Source: Phoenix dactylifera (lineage: Eukaryota; Streptophyta; Magnoliopsida; Arecales; Arecaceae). From it: a DNA stretch of 64,000 bases. This document shows, one piece after another, positions 10,985-22,163 of this stretch. Within the stretch, counting starts at the first letter, position 1; each line of letters opens with the position of its first letter. The position numbers were made by a program, and so were the translations under genes. The notes below the pieces were generated by a model, which was not told the DNA's origin, did not search any database, and saw nothing but the letters and a program-made list of their open reading frames with translations. The stretch covers positions 62,001 to 126,000 of the forward strand of contig NW_024068255.1 of NCBI RefSeq assembly GCF_009389715.1, read 5' to 3'.

Positions 10985-13697
10985 TTAATGTCCTTTTCCT
11001 GGCTTATATGATGGAGGTTTGCGGACCTTTGTTGTTTGTTCAAAAGCATAAGCAATCTCGATTAAATTTGGTTCGGAACCCTTTAAACCACCAAAACAGA
11101 TACCAAAAGGAGTTCCATCTAATTCATATCCTGCAGGAACACTAATGCCTGGGTAGCCACCAATGGCAAGTACGGAGGATATTCTTGCATCAGGTGTCAC
11201 AATTGCATCTAATTGCTTCTCTATCATCAATCTTTCCAAACCTTCCCTGGAGAGTTGAGTCATTTTAGCAATTGCACTTCTCTCAGCAGGACCAATCCCA
11301 CTTGTGTTTTGAGCCGCCAAGAAAACAAGTTGGCCAAATTCTTCCATCTTTTCCTACATTTAAAAAGTAGTAAAACCTAAGTTTTGTTATCTGAAATAGG
11401 AAATAAAATATATATATAAATATATATAGTTTGCATTACCTCAGCACTATGTTCATTGTTGAAGGTTATTACATCTGCAAGAGACCTAACAGGCGAATAG
11501 GACAACTCTGACAAGTAAGCGTTCAAGGATAACTTAAACTCAGCCAATAGTGCGACCTCCTCGCCACTTTGCTGGTCAAGGATGATGCTCGAATTTGTTA
11601 TTTCAAGGTTGTCAATCAATATAGCTCCCTTTTCTCTACCAAATGTTTTGTAAGATGTTAGAAAAGCATATATATATCCATATATATGATAGTAATAAAG
11701 AAAATCATTCTTCAAAAACAATGAAAGAAAAGGCAACGTCATAGGTTTTTGTATAGTTTGGAGACCAAGTAAACCAGGTCAAAGTTCGGATTAGCTCCGG
11801 TTCACAACACCACCTCTAGTTTGGATCTAAACCGAATACATAGTAAATTGCCTCTATATCAAATAGTTCTTGACTAAATTTGATCGGACCTAGCTTTTTG
11901 TATTTAAAAAAATCCAAAAATGTTTGGATCATGCATAATATCGAAATAACCTTGTGAATCTCCTCTCCTTTTAATGAAGCCCGTGCTAACGAAAGTTGTG
12001 AAAATTGGTATTCTTATTGTATCTCATGAGAATATTTCTCCAAGTGTTTGGCACAAGTAGCTATGTATGATATTTTTGAAATGATCGATGGAGCTCTCAT
12101 CATTCTTACCGAAAAGAAAAAGAACAAAAAAATGTAGACTTAGTTAATTGACTATTTCCAGATCAATTTAGTTAGCAGCCTAGGTTGATGCAGTAGTTCT
12201 AGGTGTTTCTGTGATGAAGTCACCTCATTGTGTTGAAATGCTCCTCAAAAGTCTTCCGACGGACAGATCCTTTAGAAAATTCAAAGAAGCTGGCTCTTAG
12301 AATTCCCAATCTTTTGCCCTTCAACCCCTCCGCCTTTAAGAACTGTTTGTAACCACCCTGAGGTATATACTTTGATGCCGCAAGGGTTGCTTCCTCATCT
12401 CTCGGGTCATAACCCGCAATTGCCTCCAACACATGGACAGCATCTGAGACCGACCGACAAAGAGGTCTGCATTCAAATGGGTGACATGAATAATAATTAA
12501 CCAGGATAAAAAGAAAAAGAAAATATAATTAACCATACATTTACCATTTAGTTTCTTAGAGAAGGAAGATTACTTAAAATGAACGGTTTTCTTGATTTGA
12601 TGAAATAGTCCGTGGCCCCTGCAAAACTTGAATTAAATCTATGCTATTGTTTTGCTTCATAAGCACTTGGATTAGGTTAGATTAAATGCCGCATTAGCTT
12701 TTTCCAACCCAACCTTCTTAACCAAATTCCCAACTTGACCCAAAGTACATACCGGCTATGTTTCCATGCACAAGTTTAATCAGGAAGCAAGTCTTGCATT
12801 TGTTAAACCCTAGCAATTTTCTTGACTTGTTCCGGGCTAATTGCGATATTTTATCGTCATCCGTGCTTACCCGATGGTGTCCTGTCTAGGGGAGATGGGG
12901 ATGACCCCGGCCCGGCTGGTGAGCCCCACCGTGGGCTTGATCCCCGCCACCGAATTCGACGCCGCGGGGCAGATGATGGACCCGTCCGTCTCCGTCCCCA
13001 GCGTCACCGCCGCCATGTTCGCCGCCGCCGCTATTGCCGATCCGCTGCTCGACCCGCACGGATCCGCCGATAGCACGTATGGATTCTGCACCCAACAATA
13101 TTTTTCCTCAAGCCCCGAACCAAATTTAAAAAAAAAACAAAAAAAAAAAGAAGCGGGAGGTGGAGTCTACGGACTCACCCGGCCCTGGCCGCCGCGCGCG
13201 CACCACCCGCTGCGGGCGTCGAAGGACCGGAAGTGGGCCCACTCGCTGAGGCTGGCCTTCCCCAATATCACCGCTCCTGCCCGCCTCAGCCGCCGGACCA
13301 CCCCGGCGTCGCGCGGCACCACGGACCCGAGGAGGGCGAACGAGCCGGCGGTGGTGTTGAGCCGGTCCCGCGTGGCGATGTTGTCCTTGAGGAGGACGGG
13401 GATCCCGTGGAGGCCCCCGCCCGGGTGACACCCGCTCCGCCGCTCCTGGTCGGCACGGTCCGCCTGCCGGACCGCGTCGGGGTTCACCTCGATCACGGCG
13501 TGGAGCAGCGGGTTGAGGGCCCGGATCCGGTCCAGGTAGTACTCCACCAGCTGTCTGGAGGTGAGACTGCCCTCCTTGAAAGCCTGCTGAATGCCATCGA
13601 TGGTGGCCTCTTTGATCTCGAAGCCACGGCAGTCGGTACCGACCATGAGCACCACGAAGAGCGTGGAGAGAAAGGGAAAAGCAAGGGGCCTCACCAT
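10985..13697 (-). CDS. Amidase-signature family protein with signal peptide (513 aa, five exons)
   Basis: Exons in transcript order: 13179-13697, 12871-13085, 12224-12466, 11440-11635, 10985-11353. All splice sites are GT..AG and the joined frame is 514 codons with the stop. Residues 1-24 are a signal peptide (P-L-A-F-P-F-L-S-T-L-F-V-V-L-M-V-G). The amidase-signature catalytic triad is present: Lys in P-V-L-L-K-D-N-I, cis-Ser in C-G-S-S-S-G-S-A, nucleophile Ser in T-E-T-D-G-S-I-I-C-P-A. The closest match from memory is the plant putative amidase group of At4g34880; the physiological amide is not established. The enzyme hydrolyses amides in the secretory pathway, vacuole or apoplast if the signal peptide works. 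Exons 1-2 are very GC-rich while exons 3-5 are AT-rich, a gradient common in monocot genes. Confidence 0.93.
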
Positions 13698-14035
13698 CTG
13701 CGGCTGCTGCTCGCTTCTCGGTGACCGACGTCGGGATGTCGAGTGCTTTTATCTTTGGTAGTAGTATTTTTTGTTTTTTTATGTCTTAGATATTAGTATT
13801 TCTCGATCATACATGATCTTAACCACAGCTAAAATTTCTATTCCAATGGACCTTTCAAATCGGATATGGTATACATTTATAATCTGATTCCAAACAAAAA
13901 AAAAAAGAATAATTAATTTCCCATCCCTTCCAAAGATCTTGGTACAATAAAAAGTCTCCATTGATCCGTCCTAAAACCTTCGGCCCAATAATTTCACCAA
14001 GTTTAATTTCCGATCCTTGAGCCTTTTTTTATTTT
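13698..14035 (-). promoter_or_regulatory. Upstream region of the amidase gene
   Basis: Between the amidase ATG and the satellite array. It is AT-rich, and no TATA box or other element could be assigned with confidence. Confidence 0.35.
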
Positions 14036-14520
14036 AAATAAAAATACCGAAAATACTTCTGCCCATCCTAATTTCTCATTCCTCGAAGAAGAAGAAAAAA
14101 AGCTAACGACCAGCTGCGGTAGCCACCGACCCTGACCATCCCCTCCTGCGGCCGCGCCGTCGGAAATGCCACATGCCCCCACAGTGGGGAGGTGCTGAAG
14201 AAAAGGAAGAAAGGCACCTTCCCGCATTCTGCGGCCGTCGCCGGTCAAGGCCCGCCCTCCTCCTACGCCCACCGCAGCCCGACCTTTTTCCGTCGCTGCC
14301 GGCCTCGAAGGAGGAGAAGAGTTTTCCGCTGGCCAGCTGCGGCCGCGATGGCAGCAGCCTGGCCCCCCTCTTGCGGCCATCTCCTTCGGCCGCCACGGCC
14401 CGGCCCCCTCCCGGCGCCGCCAGCTCGCGGGAGGGGAAGAAAGTAGAAGGGAAGAAAAAAAAAGAAAAGAAAAGAAAAAAAGAAAGAAAAGAAAAATAAA
14501 TAGGTAAATAAATATGTGTG

Positions 14521-14618
<98 letters not shown>

Positions 14619-15632
14619 TGAACGAATAAATAAATAAATAATATATTGTAATGAAATAAAAATATTATAAATAAATAAATAAATAAAGCCGTCGCAGGCG
14701 GTGACCATGCCCCCCTCTCGCGGTCGCCACAGCCCGGCCCCCTTCCGGTGCCACTGGCCTCACGGGAGAAGAAAATAGAAGAAAAGAAAAAAAAAGAAGA
14801 AAAGAAAAGAAAAAAAAGAAGAAAAAGAAGAAAGAAAATAAAATAAAAAAGAAAAGAAAAAAAAGAAAGAAAAGAAAAATAAATAATAAATACATATATA
14901 TATAAATGAACGAGTAAATAAATAAATAAATAAGATAATAAATAAATAAAAGCTGTCGCGGCCGCCACGGCCCGCCCCCTTCTGGCGCCATCGGCCTCAT
15001 GGGAGGAGAAAATAGAATAAAAGAAAAAAAAAACGAAAAGGAAAGAAAAAGAAGAAAATAAAAGAAAATAAAAAAAGAAAAGAAGAAAAAAATAAGAAAG
15101 AAAAGAAAAATAAATAAATAAATACATATATATATATATGAATGAACGAATAAATAAATAAGATAATAAATAAATATATTGTAATGAAATAAAATAATAA
15201 ATAAATAAATAAAAGTTGTCGCTGCCGCCTCCAGTTGCAACCAGGCCCCCTCCCACGGCCGCCACGGCTCGGCTCCTTTTTAGCGCCACCAGCCTCACGG
15301 GAGGAGAAAATAGAAGAAAAGAAGAAAAGAAAAGGAAAAAAAAGAAAAGAAAAATAAATAAATAAATACATATATATATATATATATATATATGTATAAA
15401 TGAATGAATAAATAAATAAGATAATAAATAAATATATTGTAATGAAATAAAGTAAATAAATAAATAAAAGCCACCGCAGCCTGGCCCCTTCCTGCAGCCG
15501 CCAAGCCCGGCCCCCTTTGGCACCCCCGGCCTCATGGGAGGAGAAAATAGAAGAAAAGAAAAGAAAAGAAAAGAAAAAGAAAGAAAAGGAAATAATGAGT
15601 GAGTGGCAAATAATCTGATCTTTATGATATTG
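14036..15632 (-). repeat. Tandem composite satellite array (about five units)
   Basis: Each unit, about 250-270 bases where complete, has three parts on the plus strand: a GC-rich block (gccgccacggcccggccccc, ggcgccac, cctcacgggagg), a purine block of (g)aaaa words, and an A/T microsatellite of aaat/ta words ending near atattgtaatgaaataaa. GC blocks start near 14690, 14955, 15215 and 15470. The first unit (14036-14690) carries a longer GC-rich end and a (TA)n run at 14526-14615. The long minus-strand frames (up to 510 codons of F, I, Y, L, S) are products of this simple sequence and not proteins. Confidence 0.8.
14526..14615. repeat. (TA)n microsatellite
   Basis: An uninterrupted TA run of about 90 bases inside the first satellite unit. 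Confidence 0.95.
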
Positions 15633-15637
15633 ATAGG
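15633..15637. repeat. Target-site duplication of solo LTR, left
   Basis: atagg, repeated at 16711-16715. Confidence 0.75.
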
Positions 15638-15906
15638 TGATGGAAGGCAAAATGGATCGTCCTACTCCAGCGTGGAGCTACCTAATTCTGGCCGAGCAGA
15701 CCTCAGAGCCGAGCAGGTTAGACCTCGGTCCCTCTAAGAGCCTGACCGACCTCGGACCCCGTCGAAGACCGAGTCAACCTCGGCCAGAGGCCAGGTCGAC
15801 CTCAGCTCTGTCAACCTTGATCTCCATGATTCACGCCGCCTCCGGCTAATGGCTAACTGATCACAGCTCGGCCCAAGATTACAGGTAATGGTCGAGACCC
15901 TCACCC

Positions 15907-15914
15907 TATAAAAA
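15907..15914 (+). promoter_or_regulatory. TATA box of LTR, unit 1
   Basis: tataaaaa followed by a purine-rich gggggtagg stretch, in the first of two duplicated U3 units. Confidence 0.6.
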
Positions 15915-16243
15915 GGGGGTAGGGAAAGGCCCTCCGTAAGCTCAAATGATGGAAGGCAAAATGGATCGTCCTATTCCAGCATGGAGCCACCCAATTCCGG
16001 CCAAGCAGACCTCAGAGTCGAGCAGGCCAGACCTCGGTCCCGCTAAGAGCCAGGCCGACCTTGGACTCCGTCGAAGGACGAGCCGACCTCAGCCAGAGGC
16101 CAGGCCGACCTCGGACCTCGCTGAAGGCCGAGCCGGCCTCGGTCCTGTCAACCTTGATCTCCATGGTTCACGCCACCTTCAACTAATGGCCAACTGATTA
16201 TAACTCGGCCAAAGACTACAGGTAACGACCGAGACCCTCTCCC

Positions 16244-16251
16244 TATAAAAA
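16244..16251 (+). promoter_or_regulatory. TATA box of LTR, unit 2
   Basis: tataaaaa in the second U3 unit with the same downstream context. It lies closer to the presumed R region and is the likelier active start. Confidence 0.6.
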
Positions 16252-16710
16252 TGGGGTAGAGAAAGGCCTTCTGTAAGCAATACAAAGCAATTGCCCCAGC
16301 TATGCTTGCTGCCAAGAGCTATATCCTGCCACACCTGCCAAAAACTACACCCTGCCACACCAACCAATACCATGCCATGCACAGGGACTGCCCATACCAT
16401 ATGCCTCAAGCGAGCTTTGGCCTTGGCCACACGCCACCTGGCCAGGACCATCTCCTCCCATGATAAGGATGGACCATACTTGAGCCACCTGGGCATCCTT
16501 GTGTGGACTATAAATAAGCCATATCAAAAATACTCAGGAACTTTTTCCTAACACTAACTTAGCCATCGGAGGGCCTTCGCCGGAATCCCCGGCCAAAGCT
16601 TTGTGCAGGCACCCCGGAGCGTAGGAGGTATCCCTCTTTCTCCATCTCGGCCGGCGTCTTCTCGGCTTCCTCCAGCATGGTCAACCTCAGGCCAAATTTC
16701 AACCCCAACA

Positions 16711-16715
16711 ATAGG
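16711..16715. repeat. Target-site duplication of solo LTR, right
   Basis: atagg, matching 15633-15637. Confidence 0.75.
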
Positions 16716-16998
16716 TATAGTGGATCTATCACCATTGCAATTAGTTAAGTAAGCTTGGAACTCAATTTATATAGCCTCGAACACAGTTAACTTATCATTG
16801 CAATTAGATTAGTAAGCTTGATAAATAGGTAATATAGGATGGCACACATTTAAGTAAGCTTGGCACGTAGTTAATCAATATTTGAACACTTAATCTGGCC
16901 TAGCACATAGTTAAATTTTCTCGATACACAATTAAATAAGCTTGGAACATACTTAATCTAGCCTGACATACAGTTAAATCATCTTAGAACACAGTTAA
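16716..16998. repeat. Degenerate short tandem repeat
   Basis: The words taagcttgg, gaacacagttaa and atagttaat recur many times at irregular 30-60 base spacing, for example near 16751, 16813, 16855 and 16937. It separates the LTR from the inverted satellite arm. Confidence 0.6.
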
Positions 16999-17545
16999 AT
17001 CGCCGGCTTTATTTATTTATTTATTTATAACTATTTTATTTCATTACAATATATTATTTATTTATTTATTTATTTGTTCATTCATATATATATAAATATT
17101 TATTTATTTATTTATTTTCTTTATTTATTTATTTTTCTTCTTTTCTTTTTTTCCTTTTCTTCTTTCCTTCTTCTTCTTTCTTCTTCCTTTTCCTCTCGTG
17201 AGCCAGCAGCGCCGGAAGAGGGCTGGGCTATGATGGCCGCGGGAGGGGGCGGGCCGCCAGCGGCGGCGGCTGCAGCTGGCCAGCGGAGAACTCCTCTCCT
17301 TCCGTGAGGCCGACGACGCCAGAAAGGGGCCAGGCTGCGGCGGACGCGGGAGGAGGGTGTGCTGTGGCTGACAACGGCCGCAGGATGCGGGAGGGCGCCC
17401 TTTTTCCTCTTCTTCGACACCTTCCCACCACGGGAGGAGGCTCGGGAGCCGCCGGCCACGGGCCCGAGCCCCTTTTTCTTCCTCTTATTCGGTGGGAATG
17501 GCAGAGGAGTGGGGGCATTTTCATCTTATAATAGAATATTGAGAT
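16999..17545 (+). repeat. Inverted copy of the satellite unit end
   Basis: On the plus strand this reads the way 14036-14690 reads on the minus strand: tttatttattt microsatellite with attacaatatatta, a pyrimidine tract (cttcttttcttttttt), gtgag-cc-gcgccggaag, then a long GC-rich end with caggatgcgggagggcgccc and ggtgggaatggcagagg. Similarity continues to about 17545 and then both sequences stop matching, so they share a common edge. Confidence 0.7.
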
Positions 17546-17730
17546 ATAGCTAGATCGGTTGTTAAACAATCACTTATTAGGAATTAAATGTTAGAGACTA
17601 GTCAAAAAATGGACCGGTCATTAGTTTCCAAAAAAAAAAAAAAAAATCTGGATCGGATCCGATTTGGGTCCCAGTCAAACTTCACTCAAACATCCAGAGG
17701 GGGAGCATGATTGGGCTTCCTAGTAACTTA

Positions 17731-18204
17731 GGGCTCGTTTGGTTCGCGGGAAGTATTTTCCCTCCTAGGAATATGATTCCTGGGAATCAGATTCCTAGGA
17801 AGAGAATACCTAGGAAAGTACTTTTGGCATGTTTGGTTAACCATGGGAAAGTGACAAATTTCCAAAGTGCTTATGTTTGGTTGACCATCCACTTTCCTAA
17901 GAAAGTTATGTATAATTCCTATTATGCCCTTAATAAAAATTAGGTCTTTAATGCCTCTTTAATGCTTCTTTAATGCTGAAGGGTCTTTTTGGGAAAAAAT
18001 AAAAAAGGAGTGATTCCCACCTCATGGGAAAGTAACTTTCCCATGTTTCTCATGGGAAAGACTTTCCCATGAAATGTGGGAATCATATTCCCATGGGAAT
18101 ACAACTTTCCCATCTCTCTCCTTTGAAAACTCCAACCAAACAAGAGGCATTTCATTACTTTCCTGTTGACCACACTTTTTCCCCTCCTTTTCCTGCGAAC
18201 CAAA
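17731..18204. mobile_element. MITE copy 1 (gggctcgtttggttc family)
   Basis: Starts gggctcgtttggttcgcggg and ends cctgcgaaccaaa, the mirror of the start with its outermost bases decayed. Internally it has nested hairpins built from catgggaaagt/actttcccatg. It is about 474 bp and matches the complete copy at 41372-41841 in opposite orientation. No transposase. Left flank is TTA, which would suit a PIF/Harbinger-type insertion. Confidence 0.8.
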
Positions 18205-18947
18205 GTAGGTGTCCAAGGCCTGATTCCAATTTGGGACAGCGAAAAAACCCCAAGACCGAGGATTCGAATTAAAGCCAAGGGAAGGGCGCCAGGACACCAA
18301 AAGGTTCACCGACTGTCGTAGGGTGGCGTCCCCTTGTCAGCTAAAGCATGTTCTAAATATTTTAATTTGCATCTCAACAAGCCAATGCGAGTTGAATAAT
18401 ATTTACTCTTCTCCTCTCCCCAGAAAATTAGGAGGAAAGGCTCCTCTAGGTGGAAAAAAAAAAGAGAACAGCTACAAGTTTCTCATCAATGGTCGAGTTA
18501 ATTGTGCATTTGGCTGTTTAACTGGCTTTCCTTTCACGAGAAGATCTTAACAACTGATAATCTTGCGAACCACCACTGGAACCAACCAGACCATTGTCCT
18601 TCATATGGTACCTATGAGGAAACCGTTGACCACTTACCATTATGATGCCTCTACTCTTTGTTGGCTAGGAATCTACTGACTCCGAATCCCTCGCATCCTT
18701 CATTACTTACTAGTCCAAGTTTACTTTGGAGTACTTGGAGATCATAAGCTTGCAAGGCGCTCTTAGCAGCTCCTATGTCTCAGGTGCCTCTGAAAAGAGC
18801 GTAATCGGCGCATCTTGTTGCTGAATCCGCCACAACTGTGACACAACATATCCTCATGCTTTTCGGAGCGGTTGTCTCTGGTTCTTGCAATACCTCCTTC
18901 AACTGCCTTGTGCCTTAGCCCTTTAGTAGACTCTTCGTGGCACCAAT

Positions 18948-19341
18948 TAGGGGTGGCAATCAGGTCGGAGCGGATTAGATGCAGGTTGGGTCTAAATTGC
19001 ATTAACCAAAATCCGACATGTTTATTAAATAAGTAATAGGTCAAAATTTCAAATCTGAATCCGATCTGTTTATTAAACAGAGAATCCGATCCGACCCCCA
19101 TAACCCATTTATCAAACGGGTTAAATGGGATAGACAGAGTTTTTAACAAGTTAAATCGGGTCATAATCCGACCCAATTATTAAACGAGTGTCAAAGGTTT
19201 AAACGCTGAACCAACTCATTTAATAGACATGTTTAGACATATTGATCTATTTACGCCCTAAATCCATTTATGTCAAATACAAACCTACTTAAAGTAGGTC
19301 TCCATCGGATTGACGAGTCGAGCCATAAATTGCCACCTTTA
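18948..19341. mobile_element. MITE with aggggtggcaat terminal inverted repeats
   Basis: The left end taggggtggcaat and right end attgccaccttta are imperfect inverted repeats. Between them are repeated words such as cgggtt-aaat, gatccgacc and tttattaaac-g, typical of a widespread plant non-autonomous family that I would place with hAT elements. No clear 8-bp target duplication was seen. Confidence 0.65.
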
Positions 19342-19559
19342 GCCACAACTTTTGTATATTAATCAATCTTTACCCCGATTTCATGGGTCAGGACTTCCCA
19401 AACTCTTCCATTAATTAAAAAAAGCATTAATTTTGGATGCTCCGTAGCATGACTAGAAGGGAATTTATTATGGAACTCTATTGAACAACTTGTTCATATG
19501 CTCAAAACTATAGCTATGGCTATGTAAGAGAGTAGAACATAGCCTAGTCTTGCATGACT

Positions 19560-19735
19560 AAAGTTCCCATTTGACAAAGCTTTTCGAAAACCAGAAAGCA
19601 CTTTTGGATAGTGTGGTGATGTTTGGTAAAAAATCAGAAAACTATTTTGTTTTGCTAAAGAGCTGAAAAGGTCTACTTGGAAAAATCCTATTTTGGAGCT
19701 TCTTTCCAAAAATATTCTTGCCAATGTTGTAAATT
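19560..19735. repeat. Probable MITE fragment
   Basis: The text aagcttttcgaaaaccagaa followed by gtttggtaaaaaatcagaaa and a purine-rich interior looks like one half of a small transposon family. The second terminus was not found. Confidence 0.3.
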
Positions 19736-19916
19736 AATTTTCATTATAGTAAAACTTTCTAATGACCAAAATGTCCACCAACAAACTTAATGATTTCATT
19801 TTATATCATATCATATCATAATATATATTGTTATACTATACATATAATATTGTTTTACAACTCTTCATCATGGCGGTGGAGGGTGTGGAAGGCAAAAGTA
19901 AAAATCTAGCCCCATT

Positions 19917-20064
19917 AACTTTCTATATAATTCGAATAATTTTGGGTCTGCCGAACCACTTATTTCCGAACTTCTTGCAAATTAATTGCCTCAAAACCGA
20001 TCATGGTCAAATATGATATATATGCTTTGTTCGAGTGAAACATAACCAAATATATGATCGATTG

Positions 20065-20137
<73 letters not shown>

Positions 20138-20327
20138 GGCACTAAATCCAGTCCAACAATGAAGAAAAAAGAAACAAGGGTAGTGGAATGGAACGCTAAA
20201 GAGATATGTTTGTTATCCTACAGCTTGCTCGTATTACTCTGCTATACATCCTCCAACAGCTTGATCAACCCATAGAACAATCTCCAAAAAAAAGAGGGGC
20301 ACACGAACGAATCAGTAGATAGGATAA
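19917..20327. repeat. Duplicated 3' flank of the small-protein gene, copy D side
   Basis: Near-identical to 24761-25096 apart from an expanded (TA)n run at 20069-20135. It joins directly to the gene fragment at 20328-20490, so gene and flank were copied together. Confidence 0.85.
20069..20135. repeat. (TA)n microsatellite
   Basis: A TA run of about 67 bases; the paralogous position near 24911-24925 has only about 15 bases. Confidence 0.95.
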
Positions 20328-20490
20328 TCATTGAGGAAGAATAGTCTCAAAGCAGTGAAGCCCATCCAACTCCAATGCGAACCGAGGCCTGGACTTCCCC
20401 TGCTGCTGCTGCTGCTGCTTCGACGTGCTGGATTTGACGCTCCCGCCTCTACTTTCCTCTTCTTTGTTACCCTTCTTCTTCCCGATCCAA
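20328..20490 (-). pseudogene. Small D-G-L-x-C-F-E protein gene, copy D (5'-truncated)
   Basis: The minus frame is open from W-I-G-K-K through a run of six glutamines to L-G-L-H-C-F-E-like ends: ...F-A-L-E-L-D-G-L-H-C-F-E-T-I-L-P-Q then stop at 20328. It corresponds to residues ~30-82 of copy C (25097-25345). The N-terminal half is absent; the sequence instead changes at atccaa into the dispersed repeat of 20485-20615. Without an ATG or promoter it is a fragment. The glutamine run (ctg repeat) is longer than in copy C. Confidence 0.85.
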
Positions 20491-20615
20491 TAATGCAACC
20501 ACATTCCTCATCATCTTATCTGCCTGATTTCGACGCCCCACTAAAATCCTGCCTGCCAGCTTGGCCGAACATTGGATGGGTGCCACATGGCATGCCGAAT
20601 CTACCGTAAAGCGAA
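20485..20615 (+). repeat. Dispersed repeat, copy 2 (related to 9315-9460)
   Basis: Shares atccaataat-caaccacat and tttcgacgccccactaaaat with copy 1. It abuts the truncated gene copy D at the word atccaa, which both sequences contain. Confidence 0.7.
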
Positions 20616-20619
20616 CCTT

Positions 20620-22163
20620 AGGCAAATAATACCAACCATTATAGCTACTAGATAAAAAAACGATGTAACCGTCCTAAGCGATGTTAAGAAAAAAAGCATA
20701 ACAGCTCGTCCGAAGATCATATGATCGGATAGATTCTCACCCTCTTCTCTATATAAATATAGCCATAGGATTCTAGTTAAGGAAACTTCGTCTCGCTTTT
20801 AGCTCATTGCTCACATTCCGATAACCTATAACTGTTTTGCTTTATTTATAGGTCGGATCTCGCATTGCTTGGTCTTAGAATCTTCAGGCACCAGATCCAT
20901 CCAACTCTATTAAATCAGGTTTTGGGCGGCGACAGGATTATATGGCCTCCAACACATCCGGCATATAAGTGGACAGTATTATAAAAGTGGACAGTATCAA
21001 ATTAGGTAGCCTTTTTGAATTGAAATGATCCATAATATACTAGCTCATACTTGACCAACTAGAACTGGCTATGTCAACCGGTCCCTTGTCGTGGGTGGGC
21101 CGGACTCGGCCTTTCGCAGTCCCCACTCGTGGGTGGATTAAAGCCCATACCCACTAATTCGTCTATATGTTAGGTGATAGCACTGTCCTATTACAACTAG
21201 GCCCAAACTTGGACGTCAGAATGTACTCTCAAATTTGTCTCGAGAACTAGCTCCTCTAAAAAAAACCTCACTCACACTTGCAAATTATCCAACGAGGAAG
21301 ACTGTGAGATGCCCCCGTTAGGTTTTGCAAATTCCTAATAGCATTAGTGTTGGAGAGTTTGTTGGCAGTCGGATAAAGATCCGCTGAAAGATATGCTGCG
21401 TTCGTAAGGCCAATAGTCAAACTAAAACTGAGTGTGGTTTTTAATTGGCTGCTGCTATAGATATTTTAACCTACTAAATATAAATTAAAGAACAAATAAT
21501 TTATGCAGCATTAAATTAAAGAACAAAAAAATACTAAAATAAAGACACAGAAAGATATCGAGGACTAATCGGTATGATTGGACTGGATTTTTTGATGGAT
21601 TTATGAATTGGACGACCCATTGGAATATGGCCATATCAATCCAATTGTTGTGGAAGGATTTTTTTTCCTCTTTTAAGGTGTAATGTGTTGATATAGGTTA
21701 TCAACCTAAATAGGCTGGTCAATCCATGAATCCAATGAAGAATACAATGAAAAATCCAACCCAATTTCGTTAGATTATCTAAATAAATTCTAAAAAATAT
21801 TACATATTTCAAAAACTCATACAATATTGCTAGATTTGCTCATATAATTATGTTTAGTCATACAATATCCGAGCAACTGACATGTGTTCTCATTAATAAA
21901 TAAAAAAAAACTCTTTATCTTTCTTGAGAGAAATCCTGTTCTAGATTTCCAGGCTGAAAACGAGAAGACAGCAAATAAATTAAGAATCGTGCTATAATTA
22001 AACTTAATACCTTATAGAATCAATACTCTTGCTAATACCGTATTGTTTCACCGATAACAGAATCAATGAATGGAAGATCTCCCTAGAGGTAAAGAAAAAA
22101 AGTAGAAGGAAAAAAAAGAAAAAAAGCTAAAAAGACGCTACGAAATAATGAAAAAGAGGATTC
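20620..22163. other. Intergenic sequence, possible LTR debris
   Basis: A TATA-like tctatataaatatagcc at about 20748 followed by a ctcattgctcacattccg stretch resembles an LTR U3-R region, but no ends or target duplication were found. The remainder to 22163 is AT-rich with no recognised feature. Confidence 0.35.

Larger units (their letters stand above)
15638..16710 (+). mobile_element. Solo LTR (LTR retrotransposon), U3 internally duplicated
   Basis: A 1073-bp segment starts TGATGG, ends CAACA, and is flanked by the 5-bp direct repeat atagg, as expected for an LTR. No gag-pol follows, so it is a solo LTR left by LTR-LTR recombination. Two related units begin with tgatggaaggcaaaatggat (15638 and 15947). 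Each is rich in the words gacctcgg/ccgag and ends in a TATA box (tataaaaa at 15907-15914 and 16244-16251) followed by gggtag-gaaaggcc. The rest (cttagccatcggagggcctt, ccccggccaaagctttgtgc) resembles R-U5 of plant Ty3/Gypsy LTRs. Frames inside are not genes. Confidence 0.85.

Noticed and set aside
12841..13428. 195-codon plus-strand frame over the amidase
   Set aside because: It is antisense to GC-rich amidase exons 1-2 and their intron; no independent evidence.
14003..15535. Open frame of 510 codons on the minus strand
   Set aside because: It is made of F/I/Y/L/S-rich translations of tttattta and (TA)n simple repeats with GC blocks between. Three overlapping frames behave alike, so it reflects repeat composition, not a protein.
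17970..18278. 102-codon frame similar to the one at 41359-41613
   Set aside because: The similarity exists because both lie in copies of the same MITE; the family has no coding function and the frames run through terminal repeats and hairpins.
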